A DNA stretch of 64,000 nt from Pagrus major (GCF_040436345.1 NC_133223.1:14351113-14415112); one strand, 5' to 3'; counted from the stretch's first letter, positions 21,746 through 33,286 are shown. The notes: generated by a model from the sequence alone, not told the origin. Numbers and translations are program-made.

Positions 21746-22755
21746 ATGGGGGCCTCAAAACAACTCTCGAATGACCTGAAAACAAAGATGGTTTAACATT
21801 ATGGTTTAGGGGAAGGCTACAAAAAGCTATCTCAGAGATTTCAGCTGTCAGTTTCCACTGTGAGGAACATAGTGAGGAAATGGAAGACCACAGGCACGGT
21901 TCTTGTTAAGGCCAGAAGTGGCAGGCCAAGAAAAATATCAGAGAGGCAAAGGCGAAGGATGGTGAGAACGGTCAAAGACAACCCACAGACCACCTCCAAA
22001 GACCTACAGCATCATCTTGCTGCAGATGGTGTCACTGTGCATCGTTCAACAATTCAGCGCACTTTGCACAAGGAGAAGCTGTACGGGAGAGTGATGCAGA
22101 AGAAGCCTTTTCTGCACACACGCCACAAACAGAGTCGCTTGAGGTATGCAAAAGCACATTTCGACAAGCCAGCTTCATTTTGGAATAAGGTGCTGTGGAC
22201 TGATGAAACAAAGATCGAGTTATTTGGTCATAACAAGGGGCATTATGCATGGCGGCGAAAGAACACAGCATTCCAAGAAAAACACTTGCTACCCACAGTA
22301 AAATGTGGTGGAGGATCCATCATGCTGTGGGGTTGTGGGGCTGTGTGGCCAGTGCCGGTACTGGGAATCTTGTTAAAGTTGAGGGTCGCATGGATTACAC
22401 TCAATATCAGCAGATTCTTGAGAATAATGTTCAAGAATCAGTCACAAAGTTGAAGTTATGCCGGGGCTGGATATTTCAACAAGACAACGACCCAAAACAC
22501 TGCTCAAAATCTACAATGTACAATGTTCTGGAAAGGCCATCCCAGTCCCCAGACCTGAATATCATTGAAAATCTGTGGGATGATTTGAAGCGGGCTGTCC
22601 ATGCTCGGCAACCATCAAACCTAACTGAACTGGAGATGTTTTGTAAGGAGGAATGGTCCAAAATACCTTCATCCAGAATCCAGACACTCATTAGAGGCTA
22701 TAGGAAGCGTCTGGAGGCTGTTGTTTTTGCAAAAGGAGGCTCTACTAAATATTGA
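21746..22755 (+). pseudogene. Tc1-family transposase, broken by a stop and a frameshift
   Basis: Transposase of the DD34E class, which would cut and paste the element by binding its inverted repeats. The probable start is the ATG at 21746. The N-terminal helix-turn-helix part includes YKKLSQRFQLSVSTVRNI and RSGRPRKIS. The catalytic Asp lies in WTDETKIELFG, the second Asp in FQQDNDPKHC and the Glu in NIIENLWDDLK. Two lesions are visible. Codon 17 is TAA (21794-21796). The 8-bp sequence TGGGGTTG at 22328-22335 is followed by TGGGGCTG at 22336-22343, a tandem duplication that shifts the frame so that the C-terminal half is read in another frame. The family is normally about 340 residues, and both halves together cover that. 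It is not functional as it stands. Confidence 0.93.
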
Positions 22756-22953
22756 TGTGATTTTTCTGTTGGGGTGCCCAAATTTATGCACCTGTCTAAT
22801 TTTGTTTTGATGCATATTGTAAATTTTCTGTTCATCCAATAAACCTCATTTCACTACTGAAATATTACTGTCCCCATCAGTTATTTGATAGATCAAAATG
22901 AAACTGTTGATCCAAACACCCAATGATTTATAAATGAAAATAATGGAAATTGT

Positions 22954-22983
22954 CAGGGGTGCCCAAACTTTTTCATGCGACTG
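22954..22983 (-). repeat. Right terminal inverted repeat of the Tc1-like element
   Basis: Reads CAGTCGCATGAAAAAG on the minus strand, directly next to the TA at 22984-22985. It pairs with the left end at 21509-21538. Confidence 0.9.
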
Positions 22984-24100
22984 TATCTAAAGAGCAAACC
23001 AATGTCTGTGATGTCATTCTGTAAATGGTTTGCAGTCATGTTTTAATTTTCTCAAGGTAAATCCACAAAATAAACTTACCTTGATGTTTGTTGGCTTTGA
23101 TAATTTCACACAGGATAAGACATTGGTGTGTTTCTCATTTTCTTGTCTGTTAAAATGTTGTGCCCAGTGGATCGGTAGGATTTCTTTTTTTTTTAAATTA
23201 AACATCAAAATATCAAATAGTGTAAGTAGCTTTAGATGGTTGGTTATAGCCTAGTTTATGCTGTAATGAGAAAATGCACATTCACTTATAATACAGTTAG
23301 CTTGATATTATTTCATTAACATTTAAGAAAATGTAGAACAGTCAAATATATTTTTATGGCTGTCCGTACATCCTCAACAAACAGGCCTCTGTTCAAATAT
23401 AACTGATGTGCTATGTGATCGTACATAGTGTATGTATGAGCGTATTGTGTGAAGACCTCTCTTGTTTCGAAAGTCTTGGTCATGGCGGAAATGACCGAAA
23501 CAGCCAAACATTTCCGGTTTAAGTGTCTTTCCTTCAAAATAAAGACGCGGCATCTTTAAGTTTTCTTTTAAGGTATGGTAAAAGCAAAGATAAATAGGAT
23601 ATTTGAAAAATCATTTATCACTTTAACCCCAAAGTCTACAGATAATAGACTGACGATGAGGCAATTGGTGTGTGTGTTTTTTTTATTAAACCTCTTTTAT
23701 TAAATGATAGCTTGAGGATAAATGACACAGACTAGTTCAGATGAATTGTACTGTGGTTATTGTGAGTTATTACTATTGCACAGTGGATCAACTCTTGTCC
23801 TATTGTTTTTGTTCCTTAAATAATTCCAATTTAAATGACAACATGTTGGTAAAACAGGCTAGAAGTAAGTAGATGTGTGCATTGACTAAATAACACATGT
23901 ACGGTGGGCCTTCATTTTCAATACAGTTTGATAATATAAGGATATAAGCGAACGGGAATACTTTAATATACACACCACAAACCAATACAACAGCAAAATA
24001 TGGACCCTCAAACCACCACAGTTGAATCCACAACTTCTGGACACTGTCAACAAAAACTACACATTGTTTATAATGCTGTACTGAATGTTATGTTAACTTA
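22984..24100. other. Intergenic between Tc1 element and u2af1
   Basis: About 1.1 kb, AT-rich, with no recognised coding exon. A small island at 23470-23550 contains GGTCATGGCGGAAATGACC and TTTCCGGTTT, ETS-like motifs around an ATG in a 25-codon frame, but no donor or protein match. Otherwise nothing is seen. Confidence 0.45.
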
Positions 24101-24316
24101 AAGACAAAGGTAAGTTATTGCAGGGATATTGTTTTTGATTACATTAGCTTGCCTAGGTTTTCTTTGTTAAATCGTAAATGTCAATATAATTTGTGCAGGT
24201 TTTGTGCCAGTATTCAGACTCAGCAGACATGTTAATGGAGATTAGACATTTATTATGAAGGCGGTGGGACGGAAGTCTCGTCATTGTTGCTGCTGGTGGA
24301 GCACAGGCGAGCCAAG
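24100..24316 (+). promoter_or_regulatory. u2af1 promoter and 5' UTR (inferred)
   Basis: Directly upstream of the u2af1 start codon. It contains GGCGGTGGGACGGAAGTCTC, an ETS-like CGGAAGT site, followed by a short GC-richer leader (GGTGGAGCACAGGCGAGCCAAG) ending in the start codon. The first intron begins in a CpG-bearing stretch (24465-24570). No TATA box stands out. The placement is inferred from position and composition. Confidence 0.45.
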
Positions 24317-27300
24317 ATGGCGGAGTACCTGGCATCCATTTTTGGGACAGAGAAAGATAAGTAAGTAGTTCACGTTCTTTTAATTAGTTATTAAACAATT
24401 ATTCGTAAATTCTTCCTCCAAAGTCCGCTTTGACTAGTAACACACTGTATGGTGGTGTTTACGGTGTGTAGCTGCGGCCGATACAATGGCTTTAGCAACT
24501 ATCGGCTAATGCTAGCATGCTAACGGTAGCTAACGCGCCGCAACTGCCTGCTCCTGCAGCGTCGGTGTGGAGAACAGAGCAAGCGTGCATGGTTAGAAAA
24601 GAAAAGCGGTCACATCGGGTCACCTCGTATGAATACAAACAAAATCACTTAATGAATTAAGCTCGAAGTAAAACGATACACAGACTACCATTTAGCCGCG
24701 AGTTAGCTAATGCTAATTACTTTCTGAGACCTATAGAAGTCTTTTGTTACAGCGGGAAATGCACGGATACAAACCAGCTAAGCCACCTCCGCACTGTGCT
24801 GTGCTGTAAAGTACATTTACAACCCAAACCTTCAGTTTCATAGTGCTATTTATTGTATGGGGAGAGGAATTTAAAGCGGCGGTAATGAATGAAGGTATGT
24901 GTAGTCATTGGTCAGTGCGCAGCATTACGTTTAAAACCAAATTTTATTCCCACATCAGTTTCCATTAGCATGCTTCTTTCTTCTTTTGCTATCGGCAGCT
25001 GTTGCTATGAAACAGTTGATGCCACGCCCCGATCATAATTAAAATGTGAAAACCCTGACGCTAAGCTTTTAAAACTACCAACTTAAGCTAAATGTTGGTC
25101 AATAAATCCCGATTAAATGTCGATGGTTTAGCATATTTTACCTTTGGTTCACTCTCTGTTTCTGTAAAGCTCTCTGTGACACCCAAAATACATTTTGGAA
25201 TAAAATGTGACAGATATATAAAGACCTCAAACAGCTATTGGTCAATTAAGAGGAAACGCATCTGCAATTATTTGTAGTCATTTCTCATTACAGCCATTTT
25301 CCAAATGAAAATGTCTTACATTTGCTGGTTCCAGTGGCTAAAATGTGAGAATTTAGGCTGACATAAAGAGGTCACCTTGGGCTCTAGTAAATTTTGATCC
25401 AACATTTTTCATGATCTTCAACATTTATCGATTAACTATCGTCTAATTGGTTCATCAAGGAAATACTCGGCCAATCTTAGGTTGCAGCCCTTGACAGATA
25501 TTAGTGGGCAGTATGGCTGAGAATTGCCAATAAGATATCTAATTTTCAGTGCGATATAGAAGCAAAGAATTAATTAATACCCAGCCCTAGGTATAAGAAG
25601 ATTTAGTGAGAAATGGAGTAAATTATAATTGGAGGAAAAATTGGACTACCCCCTGCAAGATTATATCTGCAGCATGTCTTTCTATGATGGACATATAGAT
25701 GGGGCTCTAAATTGATTGGGAAAATCCTTTATTAATCTCAAGAGGAAATTCAGGTGTTTATTAATACATAACATTTTTGTTTAGTTTCAGGTGGCATATT
25801 TATGTCACCAAAACATGAGACGTTGTCAGAAGGGATGTTTGTACGCCTGCCAGAGTTCATACTCTGGGGGCCAAGAGCTCCCATGACTCAATGTATTTTG
25901 CACTGTTTTCAATCATAACTTTTGTTGAGCAAAAACGTTTTTGTGGCGTCAAGAGATAATTGAGACTGTCCGGAGAAAGAATTGGCATCAGATGTAGGTT
26001 TTCAATTCCCATTAGAAGTTTTGTTTGCCCGGATGGATAGTCGGTCAATTCTTCTTTCAAACATAATGACAACATCCTAGAGAACTTTCTGTTTTGATGT
26101 TTCATCTTCATTGTCTTCTCTTTTTCCTCAGGGTCAACTGCTCTTTTTATTTTAAAATTGGTGCCTGCCGACATGGCGACCGCTGCTCCAGATTACACAA
26201 TAAGCCAACATTCAGCCAGGTAAGATCATTCCCCCTCAACAACAACCATGTGCCCCTTTTTTTTCAAATATCTTCCATGTATACTTTACAGGGTAAGTGT
26301 AGACCAATCTGGCATAATGTATAGAAAAAACATTTATATCAATACAATGTTTTTTTAATGGCAGGTGTGACAAAATGCACCAAGATGCATATTGTGTATG
26401 TTGGTTGTTTGCCTTACTTTTGAATCAATGAGATTTAGATTATTAATATTGTTATTATCGGTCCAATGGATAGTATACAATGACAATTACAGTAACAAGA
26501 TCATAGTGATGAAAACACAGTTGGGTGGGAGGCTTATTCTTTGCCAGAACTTAATTATCAATAGTTAAAAATTGTGACACTAGGCCTTTGATCAGTCAGC
26601 ACAGGATAGCAAAGGATATTTTCAGTACCTGTGTGATGGTATCCTGTCATTACCAAATAAAATGGTGAGGTTTGATACCCTAATAAAACAAATCATCCCT
26701 ATAATGAACGTTTTTATGTTTCAGACAATTGCCCTCCTGAACATTTACCGGAACCCACAGAACAGTGCCCAGTCTGCTGATGGGCTCACCTGTAAGTGTT
26801 TGATCCCATGACAGAGATCAGAATCAGAAATGTTATTTTCTCTGATCATAAACCCACGTTTCCTCCATCTCTCATCACCCCCAATTATGTTATGCCTGTC
26901 CTAAACAGGCGTAGTGTGTGACAAGAATGAATTGCAAAAAGCCTGAATGTCATTCCTGTTTAGTTTTTTTTAATTGTCCTGCTATGATTCTCTCTTATAT
27001 CCACAAGGTGCCATCAGTGACATGGAGATGCAGGAGCACTATGACGAGTTTTTTGAGGTAAACCACATCACTTTGCTGCTAGTACACTCTTTCACCTTTA
27101 AGCCTTTGTCATAATCAGCTAAAAATCCAGCACCTCTAAAGCTCACTAATCAACACATTATGTCTATTTCCTTTTAATGTGTACAAACACCAAAGACACA
27201 CTTCATTTTTCTATCTCATTGTTGCAGGAGGTCTTCACAGAGATGGAAGAAAAGTACGGAGAAGTGGAGGAAATGAACGTATGTGACAACCTCGGGGACC

Positions 27301-28147
27301 ACCTAGTAGGAAATGTGTATGTCAAGGTAAGTGTTGTGCCTAAAAGCCGCAGTTGTCATGGTTTTAAGCGTGAATCCAGAGGAGAGCCTGTGACTTTTGT
27401 CTGCAGTTACACTCAATCCGTGTCTTGATTGTTGTTGTAGTTCCGTTATGAAGAGGACGCAGAGAAGGCCGTGATGGACCTGAATAACCGTTGGTTTAAT
27501 GGACAGCCCATCCATGCTGAGCTCTCTCCTGTCACAGACTTCAGAGAAGCCTGCTGTCGCCAGTATGAAATGGGGTGAGTGCTCCTTGATAGGATTGAGC
27601 TTATTAAGTTTACCTCACTTTGATTAAATATCTCTCACAGCATCATGGAGAACATAAATCATAGAGGTTTCAAAACATATATCACAGACTTAAAATGAAC
27701 GATCAAGTACTTTTGTGAACCGTATCCACATCAGCATACCGTCATACGCCTCAGATGTGATTCCTCTGCCATGCTGTCTTATTTTTCTCTGCTCTAACTG
27801 CTCCATATTTCCCTCTCTCCACAGAGAATGCACTCGTGGTGGCTTCTGTAACTTCATGCATCTGAAGCCCATCTCACGTGAACTGAGGAGAGAGCTCTAT
27901 GGGCGTCGGAGGAAGAGGTACGAACACATCTATTACCTTTTATATCAGGCACCTAATCTGTCTGCTTGTGTAATCCTTTTCCAGCAGTTAATGACCACTC
28001 CTCCCTTACTTCCACAGCCGTCACAGGTCTCGGTCTCGATCGAGAGAGAGGCGATCTCGCTCTCGGGACAGAGGTCGAGGAGGAGGAGGTGGACGTGACC
28101 ACGAGAGACGTCGTTCTAGAGACAGAGAACGTTCCGGGCGATTCTGA
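24317..28147 (+). CDS. u2af1: Splicing factor U2AF 35 kDa subunit, complete
   Basis: Small subunit of the U2AF heterodimer; it recognises the AG of 3' splice sites and recruits U2 snRNP in the nucleus. Eight exons: 24317-24360, 26132-26219, 26725-26791, 27008-27057, 27228-27326, 27441-27574, 27825-27917, 28018-28147, giving 705 nt and 234 residues (human 240). Layout: [10 protein letters not shown] start, first CCCH zinc finger ([20 protein letters not shown]), the atypical RRM (UHM) with [17 protein letters not shown], second CCCH finger ([20 protein letters not shown]) and an Arg-Ser tail ending RERSGRF. Ser34 and Gln157, the human myeloid-cancer hot spots, are wild type. The glycine run in the tail is five residues against about twelve in human, which explains the shorter length. 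Only one 67-nt exon 3 was found, not the mutually exclusive pair known in mammals. Confidence 0.97.
25255..25500. repeat. Degenerate teleost MITE in u2af1 intron 1
   Basis: Shows GCTGGTTCCAG, GTGAGAATTTAGGCTGAC, GAGGTCACCTTGGGCTCTAG and TTATCGATTAACTATCG, ending TTAGGTTGCAGCCC. These are in the order of the family also seen at 9660-9905 and 15805-16005. A separate short tail-like fragment, TTTATTAATCTCAAGAGGAA, follows at about 25729-25749. Confidence 0.65.
27125..27205. repeat. Fragment of the GCTTAGCTTAGC inverted-repeat element
   Basis: In the intron before u2af1 exon 5, CCAGCACCTCTAAAGCTCAC, then TAATCAACACATTATGTCTA and GTGTACAAACACCAAAG, match an internal part of a common teleost element, a longer copy of which is at 31098-31660. 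Confidence 0.55.
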
Positions 28148-28510
28148 ACCACAAAGCCATGACTAGTTGTCCTTCCCTCCCCGTGTCCATCCCCAGTGTT
28201 TTGTTCCTTTTTTTTTTTTAAAGTTTGTACCCTTCCAGGTCCACTCTAGGCCTTCTTGAAAGGTACCTGATTTTGAAGCTGTGACAGCATTGAAGAACTT
28301 GTTTTTTCATGATTTCTGAAAATGACTTTCACCTCCATTAAAATTTAACATTTTTACTTAATGTGACTGACTCATGAATCTTTTCTTGTTATTACAAGTT
28401 ATGTTGTAGCACTTTCCTGAATGAATACACTGATAATTATTAAAACTAAGTCTAGTTTGTTATTCAGTCACATAGATCAGTTTTCAAATAAACAGCCTGA
28501 TAACTACATT
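28148..28510 (+). other. u2af1 3' UTR (inferred)
   Basis: After the stop codon the sequence continues for about 340 nt to AATAAA at 28487-28492. An ATTAAA at about 28337 could serve as an earlier site. No other coding feature is seen. Confidence 0.6.
28487..28492 (+). terminator. Probable u2af1 polyadenylation signal
   Basis: AATAAA 340 nt after the u2af1 stop codon, the first canonical hexamer in this direction. Confidence 0.55.
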
Positions 28511-29640
28511 GGACACAGATAACATAGCAGCAGTAAGTATTCCTGGACTCGGACATTACAGTCACTTAAAACCAGGGGTGGCCAAACTTTTTCTCTTGTA
28601 GGGCCAAAACTAAAACAAAATGTTGGCCCACGGGACAAAAGAAAACGCATCACTGCGCAAAAAGGTTCAGAACCCAGAAATATTATAAAAGGACATCTTC
28701 GAGATTCTCTGGAGAATACGGACCATTTGTGATGCATAGTCAGGGTTCTGTTGACGTGAGCCATATCCCGTCAAATATGGACTCAATCAAATATCAGACG
28801 CATCTTATTTTTGTCATGTATGTAGTTCAAAGATGACCTCATGTTTCGTCTGGAAATGTCTAAGCGCAATATATTTTCAGAATAGGGACTGTATCTATGG
28901 CATACCTGTAAGTGTCATTGCACAAACACCCTGTGAAGTCCATATTCAGTTCATATCATTACTCTAGATTATCTACAGACCGTTTCCTCTGCATATTCAT
29001 AGTGTTGTTGGAATATACTCTATCTGGTCAAATATGGATGAAAGATAACATTTTCAGGATCTATTCTGGATACAATTTAGATCTTTGTGAAGACCCCAAG
29101 AGCACAGAAACCTTTTTTCTTGATTCTCTGTTGACCTCTTGTTAATAATGTCCCAACAAGTAGGCTGATTAGTTTTGCAAACAGACATATAGCCTTGTTG
29201 AGGACTTTGCATGTCTTAAAATGACAACAGTATACAGGGATGTATTACTCCTTATTTGACCTTTTTGTATAAAGTACAGTAGTCCGGATGATATGCGACA
29301 AATTTCAGGTGAATCATTCACTTTCCCATAAAAGCACGAAACGTGGTACAGTTTGGGGCCGTGAACAATTTCAGATATGGAGTCATCGCCAAAATGACAC
29401 GTGGGGGCCATTTTACTTTCCGCCGTAACTGTATTATGTATTTTGCATCACATCTCCTGAACCAAACATGATAACACAGAAAAGGGGATGCCCACCCCTA
29501 TGTTATGATGGCCAAGGATTACAATGATGCCATACACTACACCATGAATTGTTCAGATTAACAGTTAATGGTGAATTCAGGTATGAAACTAGTAACTAAA
29601 CTTGACTCAATCAAAAGAGAAGAGTGAAAAGAAGACCGCT
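28511..29640. other. Intergenic, probable unclassified repeat; upstream cbs exons not found
   Basis: Between u2af1 and the cbs relic. The stretch from 28570, AGGGGTGGCCAAACTTTTTC, resembles the ends of non-autonomous hAT-type elements in fish, but I could not find a matching opposite end. I looked for the earlier cbs exons (heme-binding N-terminus and the pyridoxal-lysine exon) and saw none. Confidence 0.4.
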
Positions 29641-31943
29641 TTTCAAGTGGAGGGCATTGGATATGCCGTTATCCCCACAGTGTTGGACAGATCTGTGAGT
29701 GTGCTTGTGCATGAGTACATTTGAACATGCTAGTTCTGGTTTGCTCTGTGCGCAGAGCTTCTTGTACTGTTGCAATAATCATGTGTTTTGTGATAAATCT
29801 ATGCAGCTTGTTGACATGCTGTATAAATCAGTTGATATGGAGACGTTCACCATGGCCCGCAAGCTGATCAGAGAGGAGGGGCTTCTGTGCAGTGAGTTCA
29901 CCGCTCAAGTGATAACATTTAGGTTTTCTTGGTATTGTAAATGATATTGCACTTATCATGTGGAGGGTTTAGCACTCTCTTTGTTACCTTCTTATTATTA
30001 TGCTTAGAATAATTAGCCTGTATCCTGCAGGCGGCAGCTCTGGCTCAGCCATGGCAGCAGCAGTAAAGATGGCTCAGCAGCTTGAGGAGGGACAGCGCTG
30101 CGTGGTCATCCTGGCCAAGTCCGTCTACAACTACGTCATTATCTACGTGCAACCTCACCCATGATCATAGGAATATTATAGGAATACTACAACTTTGATC
30201 ATGAAGGTGACAATACCCTCTTGCCCGCAGGACATCCCATGTACAAAATCTTTAAACGTCTCCTCTTCTCGTCTGTTCTGCCTCCAGGTCAAAGTTCCTG
30301 AGTGATAAGTGGATGTGTGAGAAGGGCCTCCTCAGCCTCTTAGATTTCAAACCCTGGTGAGAAAGTCATCCATGAGGGTTTAATGGGGCAACTAATCAAA
30401 ACCAGAGATTTGTGTTAAATAACTCATCTGTTTCTGTAAGGAGTCTACAGCTGTCTGCCCCTCTCACTGTGTTACTGTCTGTGTCCTGCCAGAAAATACA
30501 TCTTCAGTATTGAACTGATCCAGACTGTTGTCTGTACAACATGAACAGCAGCCAAGGCAGCTGGATTTTCAACGATGCAGAACTTAAATTAATATACGTG
30601 CATTTGTTAAATTTAATCTGTTTTCACCAAACTTGCCACACAGGATGAAGCTGAAGAGATGTTTGACAGGTTCAAGTTTTACTTGATGATGAGATTGATG
30701 ATGATACAGCTCTTTAACAGGAAACAGGAAACAGGAACTGAAGTTAGGGACCGTCTGAAACGTGCATGCTAGATTGCCCAGAGAGCTTTTTAGAGTTTAG
30801 TTAATAGCTTCCTCAATTTTTTTCATAGACACTTCACACTTACAGCTGGACCTTCAGAGACAGATAATATGGCCAAATGAAAGTCTGACTTTCCATTTCC
30901 ACAGTGTGATCCTGGTGACTCTGGGAGCCATTCTGTCCTCTTTGTCAGCTGGGAAGGTCGCGCACAGGTGCCAGGAAATGAGGGTAGAGGGAATGGGAGA
31001 CATGCAACAAACATGCGATAAAACTGCAGCTGTTTTCAAGAGTTAACAAATAACTTACAGTTCTTTTTATTATGAATTTATATGCAGGTTGGTTTCTCAA
31101 CCAATAGATCTGTCTGACAGAGAGTTAGATGAGAAGATGGAAACCACTGTCATGTCTCTAATAAAGCTGCAGCCTGCAGACAATTAGCTTAGCTTAGCAC
31201 AAAGACTGGAAACAAGTAGCCTGGCTGTCTACCAGCACATTAAACGCTCTCTAATTAAAATGTTTATTTGAAAGAGCAAACATTTTAATCAGAGTATGTA
31301 AAAAAAGTATAATGTTATGTAATGTAATGTAAAAAGTATGTAATATTTGCCATTTTAGTAATGATTATGTGCTGTTTCTCAGATGGGACAAGTCACTTCC
31401 TGGAGTCTCTGCTGGTTGCCGAGCAAGTTAATTCAATTTAACCCCTTCATATAACGGTGTATTGTTGTTTTCACACTTTTTGTACAGATTACACAAACAA
31501 GATGTAATGTGTTCATTAATGGGCAGATTTTGTTGGCATGTTGGACAGAGACAGACCTGCTGTTTCCCTGTTTGCAGTCTTCATGCTAAAATATGCTAAG
31601 CTAAGCTAAGTTAAGCTAACTGGCTACAGGGGGTTATATTTTTAACAGACAAACATATGGTATTGCACTTTTTTTAATCTCAATTTCTCCCAAATAGTTT
31701 GTCTTTTCAAGTGTTTCTATAACAAATGACTAACCAAAGCCATCTTTGAAATGTACTGTAGTTAATGTTTATCCTCTGACTCCAGATAAGGCTGATGGGT
31801 CATTTTGCCAGAGACAGATGGTGTTGGGCGTTGTGACAGCGATCAACCTCCTTAACTATATCACCTCACACAAGGGGCAAGATCCCCCGTCACCTGGATG
31901 CTCTCTGTCGGACACAATGTCCCTGTCACAAATTTCTGTTTGA
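29641..31943 (+). pseudogene. cbs: Cystathionine beta-synthase relic (damaged 3' half)
   Basis: Intact CBS condenses serine and homocysteine to cystathionine using pyridoxal phosphate. Six exon remnants follow in the right order: 29641-29694 (QVEGIGYAVIPTVLDRS), 29807-29891 (ending ARKLIREEGLLC), 30031 to about 30135 ([20 protein letters not shown], then GQRCVVIL), 30288-30356 (SKFLSDKWMCEKG), about 30442-30530 (QLSAPLTVLLSVSC) and 30905 to about 30972 (VILVTLGAILSSLSAGKV). A last one at 31786-31880 (RQMVLGVVTAINLLN) matches the C-terminal exon, so seven pieces in all. Lesions: the third piece runs into a stop at its 3' side without a usual donor, the fifth hits a TGA after SCQKIHLQY, and the sixth lacks two codons of ILGMVTLG. 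The exons before it and the exon coding the linker near VHEQIQ are missing. It lies beside u2af1, as CBS does in mammals. I judge it a decaying duplicate. Confidence 0.85.
31098..31660. mobile_element. Inverted-repeat element (GCTTAGCTTAGC family) inside the cbs relic
   Basis: Left arm ATTAGCTTAGCTTAGCACAA followed by AGACTGGAAACAAG (about 31185-31218). Right arm TGCTAAGCTAAGCTAAGTTA preceded by CTGTTTCCCTGTTTGCAGTC (about 31560-31615). The arms are reverse complements with mismatches. The inner part has CACTTCCTGGAGTCTCTGCT. This is a non-autonomous element very common in spiny-rayed fish; outer ends are eroded so limits are approximate. It separates the last two cbs exon remnants. Confidence 0.75.
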
Positions 31944-33251
31944 GACGTGGAATATGCGGCCTGCTTACCAAGAGGCAGCACACAAGTACCTCTGGTTCTC
32001 TTCAGTGTTTTTGTAGCAACATCTGTGGATTTATTGAGTTTGGATCCACATAAGCAACACACCCAAATAGAAACTCATGAGCCCAGTAGGTTTTTATGCT
32101 ATTAATCCTTTAACATCTTTCTAAAGTTAAGTGTTTTGGCTGATTCTTATCAGATGGTGTCCAGTGGAAGATGACCTCCTTCATCCTTCTTCACTGACTT
32201 GTGGTCAATGTTTTTTGATACCTTTCCAGTCAGTGCTGTAATTGGTTTTGCTCAGATGTTTACATGTGAGCATTAAAACTTTTTTCTGTAGCAGCACAGG
32301 GCAGGTGGATGAAGCCTGCCATCTAGTGGCAGAAAATATCAGACCAGACAAACTTGTAATTGTGTTTCAAATCTCTGGGATGTATTGATATGGAAATAGG
32401 TAGGAGACATCTTTTATACAAGTAGTTAAAAATATCAAATTAAAAAATACTTGTCAAACTGTTATTCAAAGCAGAGTGTTTTTATGTCTTAAAAAAAAAA
32501 ATCTGGAGGCGATTTTTAAGTAAATGCTAAAATAGCAAAATGTTCAAAAATGCTCTGTCTTGATTACTTTGTCTTTGACTCCTGTCTTCATTTCAGAAGT
32601 AACACAAGAACAGGAAGTCCACTTACAGATATTAGCCATCGCACGTAACGGTCTCTGAAAGGTTCCTTAATTCTAAAATGTTATATTAACTTTATTTTTT
32701 AAAGTTAAGTTTTTATAGTCAATTAAATCACCATATTTAAAATCATTTATTTTATTACAGATCATTTTGCTGGGCAAATGCAAATGTTGATATTATAATA
32801 ATACAATTTACACTATTGTTATAAAATCTCCATGTAATAATTTATAGTAAAGACCATGTTTATTTTCTCCTTCACTTTTCCCCCACATTAAAAGATCTCC
32901 AACCCAAAGAGCATTTCTGGTGATGGCAGCAGATACATTTTTAACAAAAGTGTTTTTCAGTCTGTCATCGAGCTCTTTAGCACCCAAACCACCATGCTCT
33001 TTGCTTTAATACAATACATCTCTTTCAGGGACTTCCCTGCAGACCCCCAAATTAGGTTGGCACATGGTTTGTTTAGCGGAATAGCTGTTTCATTGGGTGG
33101 AGGAAAAATATGTGGAGAAAAAAAAAGGAGCTTGGATAGGCTGAAAGTTTTGACAGCATTAACGTACCCTCATTTTGCCTGCTGGTACCATGTGTAGTGT
33201 CTCAATAGACCAGAGGGAGGCACTTCTAACACACTGCAGGGCAGTATACTG

Positions 33252-33286
<35 letters not shown>

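Larger units (their letters stand above)
21509..22983 (+). mobile_element. Tc1/mariner-like DNA transposon, inactivated
   Basis: An element of about 1475 bp flanked by TA dinucleotides (21507-21508 and 22984-22985), the target-site duplication of this superfamily. The left end reads CAGTGGTATGAAAAAGTTTA and the right end, inverted, CAGTCGCATGAAAAAGTTTG, both followed by GGCACCCCT. The element contains one transposase frame with inactivating lesions. The close agreement of the two ends, with few differences in about 30 nt, suggests moderate age. It lies between gabpa and u2af1, near the junction of the two ancestral gene blocks. Confidence 0.95.

Noticed and set aside
24690-24720. TTAGCTAATGCTAATTAC in u2af1 intron 1, considered as a miR-155-like hairpin because MIR155 is near APP in mammals
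   Set aside because: It shares only part of the seed, differs in the rest of the mature sequence, and no matching opposite arm was seen.
31746-31943. 65-codon frame read as a possible new small gene
   Set aside because: Its middle (RQMVLGVVTAINLLN) matches the C-terminal exon of cbs and it continues the order of the other remnants, so it belongs to the relic.
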